DNA from: Myxococcales bacterium
Lineage (GTDB): Bacteria; Myxococcota_A; Polyangia; Palsa-1104
DNA length: 36,319 nucleotides
Direction of reading: 5' to 3'
Assembly (NCBI GenBank): GCA_028287105.1
Contig: JAQBQH010000375.1
Coordinates: forward strand, 1 to 36,319
Shown: positions 13,312-21,217 of the stretch, one piece after another
How positions within the stretch are numbered: the stretch's first letter is position 1
Layout of the letters: the number at the start of each line of letters is the position of its first letter
The notes under the pieces: model-generated
The model's input: only the letters and a program-made list of their open reading frames with translations
Told to the model about the DNA's origin: nothing
The model's database searches: none
Position numbers and translations under genes: made by a program

Positions 13312-14684
13312 TTGCTGGCCAGGTATTCGATGAGGTCGATCTTGGTGATGACGCCGACCATCTCGTCGCGCTCGAGGACGCAGACGAGCTTGGCGTCGTT
13401 GAAGATGGTCTTGAGCAGCTTGATCTTGGTCTGCGGCGTCACCGTCGCGTAGTCGGCTTCGACCAATTCGTCGACGGGCCCTTCCATCGACCCCGGATTC
13501 TTGAGGAGATAATTCAGCAGATCGATCTCGCTCACCAGACCGGACAGCCGTCCCTTGTCCATGACCGGGATCTGCGAGATCGAGTGCTCCTTCATCATGC
13601 CGATGACGTTGCGCAAGGAGTCGCCGCGCTCGGCGGTGACGACGCCGCGCTGCGTGCGCTTCTGCGCCAGGAGATCACGCACCGTCCCGAGCGGATCTTC
13701 CTCGTCGAGGAAGCCGTTGGAGCGCATCCACTCGTCGTCGAAGATCTTCGACAGATACTTCTGCGCCGAGTCGGGCAGAAGGACGACGATGTTCTTCTTC
13801 TCGTCGCCGAGCTGCTCGGCGTAGCGGATGGCGCCGGCGACGGCCGCGCCGCAGGAGCCGCCGCAGAAGAGCCCCTCCTGCCGCACCAGCTCGCGCGTCA
13901 ACAAGAAGCACTCCTTGTCGTCGACGCGCATGATCTGGTCGATGATCTTGAGGTTCATCGTCCCGGGGAGGAAGTCTTCGCCGATGCCCTCGACGTAGTA
14001 GCTGAACGGCTTGGTCATGCGGCCGGTCTTGACGTACTCGTAGTAGAGCGAGCCGATCGGATCGACGCCGACGACCTGGAAGCCGGGGCGCTTCTCCTTG
14101 AAGTAGCGTCCGCAGCCGGAGATGGTGCCGCCCGTCCCCATGCCGGCGACGAAGACGTCGATTTCGCCACCGGTCTGCTCCCAGATCTCGGGACCGGTCG
14201 ACACGTAGTGCGCTTCGGGGTTGGCCGGATTGTAGTACTGGTTCGAGTGGAACGAGTTGGGCGTCTCTTTGACGAGGCGCTTGGTGACCTCGTAGTAGCT
14301 GCGCGGATCCTCGGGCTCGACCGCCGTCGGGCAGATGACGACCTTGGCGCCGAACGCGCGCAGGCCCGCGATCTTCTCGTTCGACATCTTGTCGGGCATG
14401 ACGAAGATGCACTTGTAGCCGCGGATGGCCGCGACGAGCGCCAGCCCCGCGCCGGTGTTGCCCGACGTCGCTTCGATGATGGTCGACCCCGGCCCGAGCA
14501 GCCCGCGCCGCTCGGCGTCGCGGATGATGTTCATCGCGACGCGATCTTTCATCGAGCCGCCCGGGTTCAGGTACTCGAGCTTGACGTAGATGTCGCTCTT
14601 GACGTGGGCGGCGACCTTGTTGAGCTTCACGATCGGCGTGTTGCCGATCGCGTCGAGCACGGTGGCGCGAGCACCCTTCATCAT
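13302..14684 (-). CDS. Cystathionine beta-synthase with C-terminal CBS domain pair
   Basis: 460 residues. The fold-type II PLP catalytic core (about 1-325) shows LDAIGNTPIVKLN, the PLP lysine K46 in NPGGSMKDRVA, the phosphate/substrate loop EATSGNTGAGLA and the glycine-rich GTGGTISG. Residues about 335-460 form two CBS (Bateman) repeats (SISQIPVMDKGRLSGLVSE and KLVCVLERDEMVGVITKID). Core plus CBS pair is the cystathionine beta-synthase architecture, condensing serine and homocysteine into cystathionine; a cysteine synthase fused to CBS domains is less likely given the gamma-lyase-type neighbour. There is no N-terminal heme-binding extension. The start is one of two adjacent ATGs (14684 or 14681), right before the conserved core; an upstream frame extension is low complexity and excluded. 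Confidence 0.88.
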   Translation of the reverse strand: MMKGARATVLDAIGNTPIVKLNKVAAHVKSDIYVKLEYLNPGGSMKDRVAMNIIRDAERRGLLGPGSTIIEATSGNTGAGLALVAAIRGYKCIFVMPDKMSNEKIAGLRAFGAKVVICPTAVEPEDPRSYYEVTKRLVKETPNSFHSNQYYNPANPEAHYVSTGPEIWEQTGGEIDVFVAGMGTGGTISGCGRYFKEKRPGFQVVGVDPIGSLYYEYVKTGRMTKPFSYYVEGIGEDFLPGTMNLKIIDQIMRVDDKECFLLTRELVRQEGLFCGGSCGAAVAGAIRYAEQLGDEKKNIVVLLPDSAQKYLSKIFDDEWMRSNGFLDEEDPLGTVRDLLAQKRTQRGVVTAERGDSLRNVIGMMKEHSISQIPVMDKGRLSGLVSEIDLLNYLLKNPGSMEGPVDELVEADYATVTPQTKIKLLKTIFNDAKLVCVLERDEMVGVITKIDLIEYLASKRA

Positions 14685-14736
14685 GGTGCATCGGGTAGCA
14701 CGACTGACGGTACCCGGGCAATGCCAAGCTGGCGGC

Positions 14737-14895
14737 GTGAGCGACGAGCGGCGCGGCAGCGAAGCCGATCGCGAGGCCAGCGGGCCCGATTGGGTTCGCG
14801 ACGCGCTGCGCCAGTTCAGCGACGAGGTGCGGCTGTTCGTCCGCACGGCCGTCGATTTCACGCTGCAAGCGCGCGCGTCAGCGTTGGAGAGCTAG
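14737..14895 (+). CDS. 52-aa hypothetical protein
   Basis: GTG 14737 to TAG 14895. The first 15 residues are charged and polar; the rest (DWVRDALRQFSDEVRLF, then VRTAVDFTLQARASALES) is an amphipathic helix. It starts 52 bp from the divergent CBS start and ends by sharing the palindrome CTAG with the stop of the convergent gene, an arrangement that would be unlikely for a random frame. No function is recognised. An ATG-initiated longer frame upstream (14590) would run antisense through the CBS start and is rejected. Confidence 0.5.
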   Translation: MSDERRGSEADREASGPDWVRDALRQFSDEVRLFVRTAVDFTLQARASALES

Positions 14896-15386
14896 AGGTC
14901 TTCTTCGGACTTCTGGTCGCCGAAGAGGTGCGACATCGCCTTCTCTTCGATGACGTCCTGCATGCGGGCGCCGCCGTAGCGGGCCACGATGCGGTCGTCG
15001 TATTCGTCGGCCACGAGCGCCACGTCGTGCACGGTGGCAATGAGCTCGCGGGCGTCCATGGTGCCGCCGCCGAGCATCGAGTGGCCGAACATGATCAGGT
15101 TGCCGTCGGGGATGTAGGCGAACGCGCCGAAGCGCAGCTGCCCGTTCAAGATCAGGAGCTGGCGGAACAGCGACGGCTCGGGCGTCACGCCCGCGACAAC
15201 CTGCGCCACCACGCGCACCAGCGCACGCTCGTTGGCCTTGCCCTTGGGCCCCGAGGGGACGACGCTGATCATGACGTAGCTCGAGCCCTGCTTGACCACG
15301 TACAGGTGCTCGTCGACCTTGCGATACGCGGGGCTCTTGCCGAGAGCCTTCTCGATGGTGCCGCAGCTCGTCTCGACGACATTCAT
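14892..15386 (-). CDS. YbjN-like domain protein
   Basis: 164 residues, no signal peptide or membrane segment. An alpha/beta pattern (YVMISVVPSGPKGKANERAL; LLILNGQLRFGAFAYIPDG; a helix before DEYDDRIVARYGG) resembles the YbjN / type III secretion chaperone-like fold, in which a central sheet reads 'l-r-fg-a-y-i-dg'. These proteins are thought to act as regulators or chaperones in the cytoplasm; no client is apparent. ATG 15384-15386 is used; a GTG at 15395 would add three residues. The stop overlaps that of the 52-aa gene at CTAG. Family assignment is by pattern only. Confidence 0.55.
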   Translation of the reverse strand: MNVVETSCGTIEKALGKSPAYRKVDEHLYVVKQGSSYVMISVVPSGPKGKANERALVRVVAQVVAGVTPEPSLFRQLLILNGQLRFGAFAYIPDGNLIMFGHSMLGGGTMDARELIATVHDVALVADEYDDRIVARYGGARMQDVIEEKAMSHLFGDQKSEEDL

Positions 15387-15419
15387 GGCGGCCACGCTAC
15401 CACGCGACCCCGCCGCCTG

Positions 15420-15620
15420 TCAGCCCTGGCCGTTCCTCGTCGCTGGCTTGTCCACGAGCGCACGCAGCTGCGCGGCCGATTGCGTCTCGTAGGCGCAGGC
15501 GCCGCACAGCCTGAGCGTGCCGTCGACGCACAAGGCGCACTCGCGGTCGCCGCAGGCGCGACACTCGAACTCGACCAGGCGCTCGCGCTCGCAGGTGAAA
15601 CAAAATCGACGCCGCGTCAT
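15420..15620 (-). CDS. 66-aa Cys-rich zinc-binding protein
   Basis: The protein opens MTRRRFCFTCERE and has four Cys-x2-Cys or near-equivalent pairs within 45 residues (CFTC, CRAC, CALC, CGAC). That is enough for two interleaved zinc sites, like a B-box or FYVE-style treble-clef pair. Arg-rich N-terminus, polar C-terminus, no signal peptide. It lies 33 bp downstream of the YbjN-like gene's start on the same strand. Structural zinc and a binding role with protein or nucleic acid are inferred; no named family is recognised. Confidence 0.65.
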   Translation of the reverse strand: MTRRRFCFTCERERLVEFECRACGDRECALCVDGTLRLCGACAYETQSAAQLRALVDKPATRNGQG

Positions 15621-15661
15621 GCGGATCGACGGTACGCCGTCTCACGAGAAGCGCAAATTTT

Positions 15662-16465
15662 CTAGAAGCCGCGTGCCGTCGGTGGCGCGGCCCGCATCGC
15701 CGGCGGCGGCGCCAGCGGCGGCGGGTCGGGCTTGTTCAGGTTCTTGAGGTCGTTCGACGAGCGCACGAACGAGGCCGCGCCCGGGGCCCACAGGGTGACG
15801 CCGACGACGCCGAGGGTCACGCCGAGGAAGATGTAGCCAACCTCCGGCGCGAAATCGAGCTGCACGTTGGGCGCCGCGGCCCAGGCGGCGAGGATGATGC
15901 CGGCTACCGACATGGGGACGCCGATGCCCATGAGCACGATGGCGCGCGTTCGCCGCCCCCTCGCCTCCTTGATGCGCACGTCCTTGGGCTGCTGCTGCTG
16001 CTGCGTCATGTAATACGGCTGGACGTAGTAGGGCGAGCCGGGCTGCGGCGGCATCGCTGCTTGCGGCGGGGCCGGTTGCGGCGTCGCCGGGGCCTGCACC
16101 CGGGGCGGCAGGTTGGGACGCTTGCGATCGGCGTCGGTGCGCTCGCGCAGCTTCTCCTGAAACGTGCGCTCTTCGTCGGTGGTCGGCTGCCCCGCCAGCT
16201 CGAAATATTTGTCGAACGCGAGCGCCGCCTCCTGATAGCGGCCGAGCCGCTCGTAGGTGGCGCCGATGTTGTAATAGAGGTTGGGCGCCGGCAGGATCAT
16301 GTTGGCGCGCTGGTAGGCCGACAGGGCCGTCTCGTAGTCGCCCCGCTCGAACGCGGCCTTGCCCTCCGAAAACGCCTTCTTGGCGTCATCGATGGGCGCA
16401 GCGCGCGCCGGCAGCGCGCTCACGAGGCACAGAAGCGCGAGGGCACGTGCGATCGTCGTCACCAC
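15662..16465 (-). CDS. Exported TPR protein with two C-terminal membrane helices
   Basis: 267 residues from GTG 16463-16465 (a second GTG follows directly). A signal peptide (ARALALLCLVSALPARA, cleavage before APIDD) leads into two TPR repeats (AFERGDYETALSAYQRANMI; NIGATYERLGRYQEAALAFD). A Pro/Gln-rich linker with a QQQQQ run follows, then two hydrophobic helices (about 178-202 and 213-235) and a Pro-rich tail. This architecture is common among exported TPR proteins of Myxococcota-like genomes, probably acting in envelope protein assembly; the function is unknown. It is divergent from the Omp85-like gene across about 50 bp. The protein encoded at 34668-35318 has the same plan. Confidence 0.72.
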   Translation of the reverse strand: MVTTIARALALLCLVSALPARAAPIDDAKKAFSEGKAAFERGDYETALSAYQRANMILPAPNLYYNIGATYERLGRYQEAALAFDKYFELAGQPTTDEERTFQEKLRERTDADRKRPNLPPRVQAPATPQPAPPQAAMPPQPGSPYYVQPYYMTQQQQQPKDVRIKEARGRRTRAIVLMGIGVPMSVAGIILAAWAAAPNVQLDFAPEVGYIFLGVTLGVVGVTLWAPGAASFVRSSNDLKNLNKPDPPPLAPPPAMRAAPPTARGF

Positions 16466-16516
16466 CCTAGTTAACCGCGATTGATCTTGCTTCCGCAAGG
16501 GGCGAAGATCGCGGTC

Positions 16517-18238
16517 GTGCGGCGCGCGATCGCGATTTTGGGCGTGCTTGGGGCCTGTGCCTCGGCGCGCGCGCAATCCGAGGACGACCCCAAGTCGTCG
16601 GTGCTGCAGTGGCCGCCGAAGCCCGTCGACATGGGCGCGCCGCCGTCGGACCTGAGCGCCCCCCCGCGGCATGAGCCCGCCAAACCGGCCACGCCCCCGA
16701 GCGGCGCCGCGGCCAAACCGGCGACCGCCCCGTCGGGAGGCGCCGCCAAACCGGCGACCGCGCCGGGCACGCCGCCGCCAGCCGCGCCAGCGACGGGAAC
16801 CGGCAACATCAAGACCATCGACGTCCCCGCCGGCAAGACCGTCGATCAGGTCGAGGTCCCCAAGAACACCATCAACACCGGCGCGCAAAAGGGCATCGGC
16901 GAGCCCATCACCGACATCGCCGTCGTCGACAACACGCGCACCGACGTGGAGACCATCCGCTACATCGCCGGCGTCAAGGCCGGCATGACCCTCACCATCG
17001 AGCTCCTCGAGACCGCGCGCGAGCGGCTGCTCACCGTAGGGCTCTTCAAGGACGTCAACGTCTACTGGGAGCCCACCGTCAAAGGCGGCGACGCCGGCGT
17101 CCGCCTCATCATCAGCGCCAAGGACAAGCTGAGCTGGATCGTCGCGCCCATCTTCCACTACTCGCCGGGCGACTACGGCGGCGGCCTCGTCTACGCCAAC
17201 TCCAACGTCTTCGGGCGCAACAAGAAGTTCCTCGTCCTCGGCCAATACACGACGGCGCAGAAGCTCGCCTTCATCGCCTTCCTCGATCCGCAGATCAAGA
17301 ACACGCGCTTCTATTATCGCGCCGACCTCCTGGCGCGGCGCGACAGCATCTGGGAATACGCCGCCGGCCACATCGGCAACCCGCGCATCGCCCGCGCCAC
17401 CGACGTCGACACCTTCGGCGCGGGCCTGCTCGGCGGCATCAACTTCACGCGGCGGCTGCACCTCGATCTGCGGCTCAAGATCTACTACGACAACGTGCAG
17501 CACTCCGACTGCTACAACACCACCAACGCCGACGGCTCGGGCACGCCCGACGTCGTCGCCGCGGAGGGCGGCCACTGCATCCGGCCGTCGTCGTCGGGGT
17601 GGGACAACACGCTCACCATGCACATGGCCTACGACGGCCGCAGCAACGTCTACGGCGTGCTGCACGGCCTGCTCGTCGACACCAGCTACCAGTACGGCGC
17701 CAGCTGGCTCGGCACGCGCAGCAACTACCACCTGCTGTCGCTCTACGGGATGTACGCCTGGCGCTTCTTCAAGGAGCACAATCTCCTCCTCAAGCTCGGC
17801 GCCGACGTCTTCTTCGATCCGCCGTTCAAGATGGAGGTCGAGACCGGCGGCGCGCTCATGCGCGGCCTCGTGTTCCGTCAATTCCGCGGCGACACCGACG
17901 TGCGCGCCACGCTCGAGTACATCCTGCCGCTCTTCACCGTCTACGGGCTGTCGGTGCGCATGATCGGCTTCTACGACACCAACCTGACCTGGTTCCGCGG
18001 GCTGCCCGACCAGACCGGGCCCAACTCGCGCTTCGTGCAGCGCGGCAGCTCGTTCCGCGACTTTCTGCCCGATACGCCCTCGGGGGTGGTGCGCGACTCG
18101 TGGCACAACGGGGTCGGCGGCGGTCTGCGCTTCTTCTTGCGCGGCGTGATCCTGCCGCTTCTGGGCGTCGACTTCGCCTACGGGATCGATGGCAACAGCT
18201 TCCAGTGGTACGTCTCGATCGGCTCGACGCTGGACTAA
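16517..18238 (+). CDS. Omp85/TamA-like outer-membrane protein with one POTRA domain
   Basis: 573 residues. A signal peptide (VRRAIAILGVLGACASARA) is followed by an Ala/Pro-rich stretch with three 11-residue repeats (residues about 55-85). Next comes one POTRA-like domain (about 136-205: TDVETIRYIAGVKAGM, RERLLTVGLFKDVNVYWE) and a C-terminal barrel (about 206-573) with alternating aromatic strands. 'L...GLF..V.v' before a long barrel is the signature of the BamA/TamA/surface-antigen superfamily, which inserts or exports outer-membrane proteins. BamA has five POTRAs and TamA three, so this is a minimal relative. GTG 16517 is chosen because it opens a normal signal peptide; a TTG at 16481 is possible. 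Confidence 0.78.
   Translation: MRRAIAILGVLGACASARAQSEDDPKSSVLQWPPKPVDMGAPPSDLSAPPRHEPAKPATPPSGAAAKPATAPSGGAAKPATAPGTPPPAAPATGTGNIKTIDVPAGKTVDQVEVPKNTINTGAQKGIGEPITDIAVVDNTRTDVETIRYIAGVKAGMTLTIELLETARERLLTVGLFKDVNVYWEPTVKGGDAGVRLIISAKDKLSWIVAPIFHYSPGDYGGGLVYANSNVFGRNKKFLVLGQYTTAQKLAFIAFLDPQIKNTRFYYRADLLARRDSIWEYAAGHIGNPRIARATDVDTFGAGLLGGINFTRRLHLDLRLKIYYDNVQHSDCYNTTNADGSGTPDVVAAEGGHCIRPSSSGWDNTLTMHMAYDGRSNVYGVLHGLLVDTSYQYGASWLGTRSNYHLLSLYGMYAWRFFKEHNLLLKLGADVFFDPPFKMEVETGGALMRGLVFRQFRGDTDVRATLEYILPLFTVYGLSVRMIGFYDTNLTWFRGLPDQTGPNSRFVQRGSSFRDFLPDTPSGVVRDSWHNGVGGGLRFFLRGVILPLLGVDFAYGIDGNSFQWYVSIGSTLD
16679..16755 (+). repeat. 33-bp period tandem repeat in the Omp85-like gene
   Basis: GCCAAACCGGC recurs at 16679-16689, 16712-16722 and 16745-16755, an exact 33-bp period. 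Each unit encodes an 11-residue AKPAT-PSG-type unit in the flexible linker before the POTRA domain. Copy number is likely to vary between strains. Confidence 0.7.
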
Positions 18239-18254
18239 CCCCCCCTCGGGCACT

Positions 18255-20312
18255 ATGATCGCTCGTCCGGCGATGCGCTTCTGCCCCTTTTGTGCGCAAG
18301 AGAACCCTGACGACGCCCGCGAGTGCGTTCACTGCGGCAAGCGTCTGCCGGCTCTGCGCGCCGTGAAAACGACGCCGGTGCCGCCGAAGCCGGTGGCGCC
18401 GCGGCCGGCGCCGCCACGCCCGATGCCGCGCGTCCCGTCGCTGGCACCGCCGACGACCGCGAGTGACCCGACGCTGAAGCCGCCCGAGGCGTACGCGGCG
18501 ACGGTCGCTCCGGGCACGTTTCCGCCGCTGAAGCCGCCGCAGCCGCACGCCCCGCCCAATGGTCCGGCCCGATTGTCGTCGCAGGACGCGACGCTCAGGC
18601 CGGTCGCGGACGCCGACGAGACGCGCGAGACCGCCTCGCCGCCCATGACCGCCTCGCCGCCCATGACCGCCCCGACGGGGACCCTCCTCGGGCTGCCGGC
18701 GCAGGAGATCCCGGGTGGGCTCCATCCGGCGTCGCAGGGCGACAGCGAGCGGCGCACCACGCGTCCGCTCGGCATGCCGCTCATCGCCAAGGAGGCGCGC
18801 CGCGGCCCCGTGTTCGACGAGGACGCCGCCACCGAGGTGCACTCGCCGGCGCCCGATACCATCGTCGACGACGGACCGACCTCGCGCAACCCGCGCATGG
18901 AAGAGGAGCTGGAGAACGCCAAGACCACCTCGCGCGCGGCGCCGCGCTCGCGTCCGCTCGACGGGCTGAACACGACGCCGTCGGGCGGCGTGCCGGCGCG
19001 GCGGACCACGCCGGGCGCCGGCATCCCGACGCGGTCGTCGCCGCTGCCGGCCTCGCGGCCGTCGCCGCTGCCCTCGATGCCGCGCCAGCAGCCGATGCCC
19101 TCGTCGCTGATTCCGACGCGGCCGGTGGTGCTGCCCGAGCCGCTGCCGCCGCCGCCGACCGCCTCGCCCGCTTCGGCGCGCGTGAACAACGAAGCCGGCG
19201 CCTTCCCGCAGCTCGACCTGGGACCGACGCCGGCCATCCCGACGCTGGCGCTGCCGCCCATGCCCGAGCATCCGAAGTCGGGCTCGATAGTTGACGCGGT
19301 CAAGTATCTCACTCCGCTGGCGCGGGCGGTGTGGGCGCGCAAGAAGGCGCAGGACGCCATCCGCACGCTCCTGCACGGCGACCAGCGGCTGCTCGACAGC
19401 GTGCTGCGCGACCTCGGTCGGGTGGCGCGCGAGGAGGACGTCAACGCGCCGGCGATCGCCGAGGAGATGCGGCGGGTCAAGGAGCAGGAGGAGCGCCGTC
19501 AGAGCGCCGAGCGCGCCGCCGCCGATGCCGAAGCGGGGATGAAGAAGGAACAAGAGCGCTGGCACATCGACGACGGTGGCCGTCAGTCGGACCTGGCGCG
19601 GCGCGAGGCGGAGATCAAGCTCGACGACGACCTCTTACGGAAGCAGGCGGAGGTCCGGCGCGCCCACGACGCGGAGCGCGCCAAGATCGACGGGCAGATC
19701 CGGCTGGCCGAGAAGCGCGCGACCGCGGCCGACGCCAAGGCGGCCAAGGCGGATGCGACGCCGCCGGAGAAGGGGGGCGGACCGAACACCGCCGCCAACG
19801 CCCGCGCCGAGGCGACCGAGGCGCGCAAGGAGGCGACCGCGCTCATCCCGACGCGTGACGCGGCGCGCGCCGAGGTCGAGAAGCTCGATGGGCCGATCAA
19901 CGAGCTCACCAAGAAGCTCACCGACGAGCGGGCGACGCTGGTGCAGAAGAAGCGCGAGCTGGCCGAGGCGAAGGCGATTCACGAAAAGACGCTGCAGGAC
20001 CTGCAGGTGGCGCGCGAAAAGGCGGGCGCCGATCGCGACGCGGCCGAGCGCGAGCTGACGCAGCGGTTCGTGACGGCGGGGACGATCTTGAACCTCAATC
20101 GCGTCGAGCATCCCAAGCTGGCGCCGCTGTTCGCGCGGGTCGACGAGCTCAAGCATGGGGTCAACGCGCGCGAGGCGGCCATCGTGCGGCTGGAGGCGGA
20201 GCGGCGGCTCTACGATCGCGGCGCCGTGCAAAAGGGGCTGCTCGCCGTCGGAATCGCCGCCGGCACGCTGGTGTTGATGGCGATTCTCTTGATCGTGCTG
20301 ATCGCGCGCTAG
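18255..20312 (+). CDS. Zinc-ribbon / coiled-coil protein with C-terminal membrane anchor
   Basis: 685 residues from ATG 18255 (ATG 18273 is an alternative, directly before the ribbon). Residues 7-28 are a zinc ribbon (C-x2-C ... C-x2-C: CPFCAQENPDDARECVHCGK). About 330 residues of Pro/Ala/Thr-rich disorder follow. Residues about 350-655 are Glu/Lys/Arg/Ala-rich coiled coil (for example INELTKKLTDERATLVQKKR). The last 24 residues are a hydrophobic helix ending in Ala-Arg, so the protein is tail-anchored: no signal peptide, with the bulk in the cytoplasm. It starts 16 bp after the Omp85-like gene, suggesting an operon. Function unknown; a scaffold at the inner membrane is inference. Confidence 0.75.
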   Translation: MIARPAMRFCPFCAQENPDDARECVHCGKRLPALRAVKTTPVPPKPVAPRPAPPRPMPRVPSLAPPTTASDPTLKPPEAYAATVAPGTFPPLKPPQPHAPPNGPARLSSQDATLRPVADADETRETASPPMTASPPMTAPTGTLLGLPAQEIPGGLHPASQGDSERRTTRPLGMPLIAKEARRGPVFDEDAATEVHSPAPDTIVDDGPTSRNPRMEEELENAKTTSRAAPRSRPLDGLNTTPSGGVPARRTTPGAGIPTRSSPLPASRPSPLPSMPRQQPMPSSLIPTRPVVLPEPLPPPPTASPASARVNNEAGAFPQLDLGPTPAIPTLALPPMPEHPKSGSIVDAVKYLTPLARAVWARKKAQDAIRTLLHGDQRLLDSVLRDLGRVAREEDVNAPAIAEEMRRVKEQEERRQSAERAAADAEAGMKKEQERWHIDDGGRQSDLARREAEIKLDDDLLRKQAEVRRAHDAERAKIDGQIRLAEKRATAADAKAAKADATPPEKGGGPNTAANARAEATEARKEATALIPTRDAARAEVEKLDGPINELTKKLTDERATLVQKKRELAEAKAIHEKTLQDLQVAREKAGADRDAAERELTQRFVTAGTILNLNRVEHPKLAPLFARVDELKHGVNAREAAIVRLEAERRLYDRGAVQKGLLAVGIAAGTLVLMAILLIVLIAR
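18630..18665 (+). repeat. 18-bp tandem repeat, two copies
   Basis: ACCGCCTCGCCGCCCATG occurs at 18630-18647 and again at 18648-18665, with a partial third copy beginning ACCGCC. It encodes TASPPM units in the disordered part of the zinc-ribbon protein. Confidence 0.75.
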
Positions 20313-20322
20313 TCCCGGTCGA

Positions 20323-20337
20323 GCGGGGTTATCCCGC
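20323..20337. terminator. Hairpin between convergent genes
   Basis: GCGGG (20323-20327) and CCCGC (20333-20337) pair around GTTAT, spanning the stop (20329-20331) of the kinase-regulator gene and lying 11 bp past the stop of the coiled-coil gene. There is no T tract. Confidence 0.35.
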
Positions 20338-21159
20338 GGCGCGCTGGGCGTCGCGATCCTTCTTGATGCGCAGGATGTCGGCGGCCGTCTCTTCGACGGC
20401 CTTGCCGGTGATGTCGATGACCGGCCACGACGGGTTCTGCCGGAACACCGACTGGGCGTAGGCGATCTCCTGCGCGATGTGATCGCGCTGGCCGTAGGAC
20501 GTATCGGCCGGCATGCCCAGGTGCTTCAGGCGCGCCTGACGAATCTGCCCCAGCGCTTCGCCCTTGATGGTGAGCCCGAAGACGCGCTCCTGATCGATGT
20601 CGAACAGCTCCTTGGGCGGGTCGATGCCCAGCACCAGCGGCACGTTCGCCACCTTGAGACCCTTTTGCGCCAGGAACGTCGACAGCGGCGTCTTCGAGGT
20701 ACGCGAGATGCCGACGAGCACCAGGTCGGCCTTGGGCAGGTTGCGCGGCTCGCGCCCGTCGTCGTTGCGCACGGTGAACTCGACCGCCTCGATGCGGCGG
20801 AAATATTCGTCGCCGATGGTATGCAAGAGGCCCGGCACGCCCTTCGGCTGCGAGCCGAGATACGACGACAGCTTGGCCATGAGGGTGCCGATGAGATCGA
20901 CGGCGTCGACGTTCTCTTCGTCGCACAGCCGGCGCAACAGCTCGCGATGCGCCGTCGAGACAACGGTGAAGACGACGAGCGCCTTCATCTGCTTGGCGCG
21001 ATTGATGATGCTGCGCATCTCCGCCTCGAGACGGACGCGCGTGTACATGCGCAGCTGCACCGGCACCGACGTGAACTGCAGGAGCGCGGCCCGCACCACC
21101 TTCTCGGCAGTCTCGCCGGTGGCGTCGGAGATGACGAAGATGAGGCGCGGCTCGCTCAC
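20329..21159 (-). CDS. PEP synthase / PPDK regulatory kinase-pyrophosphorylase (DUF299)
   Basis: 276 residues. The protein matches the DUF299 family throughout: IFVISDATGETAEKVVRAAL at the N-terminus, the P-loop-like G150-I-S-R-T-S-K156-T-P, then LGIDPPKELFDID and VFGLTIK, and a C-terminal WPVIDITGKAVEETAADI segment. Members phosphorylate a Thr on PEP synthase or pyruvate phosphate dikinase using ADP, and reverse this with inorganic phosphate, switching the pyruvate-PEP step off and on. Neither target gene is in this window, so which of the two is regulated cannot be told. GTG start at 21157-21159, directly before the conserved N-terminus. It lies 58 bp downstream of the radical SAM gene. Confidence 0.9.
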   Translation of the reverse strand: MSEPRLIFVISDATGETAEKVVRAALLQFTSVPVQLRMYTRVRLEAEMRSIINRAKQMKALVVFTVVSTAHRELLRRLCDEENVDAVDLIGTLMAKLSSYLGSQPKGVPGLLHTIGDEYFRRIEAVEFTVRNDDGREPRNLPKADLVLVGISRTSKTPLSTFLAQKGLKVANVPLVLGIDPPKELFDIDQERVFGLTIKGEALGQIRQARLKHLGMPADTSYGQRDHIAQEIAYAQSVFRQNPSWPVIDITGKAVEETAADILRIKKDRDAQRAAG

Positions 21160-21217
21160 GCGCCGTAGATGCTAGCACGCGAGAAGATCATTTGAGCGCG
21201 CCGCCGCCGGCGCGCCG

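Noticed and set aside
13584-15665. Long plus-strand frame opposite CBS and the YbjN-like gene
   Set aside because: Crosses several real minus-strand genes and their gaps, and has shadow-type composition.
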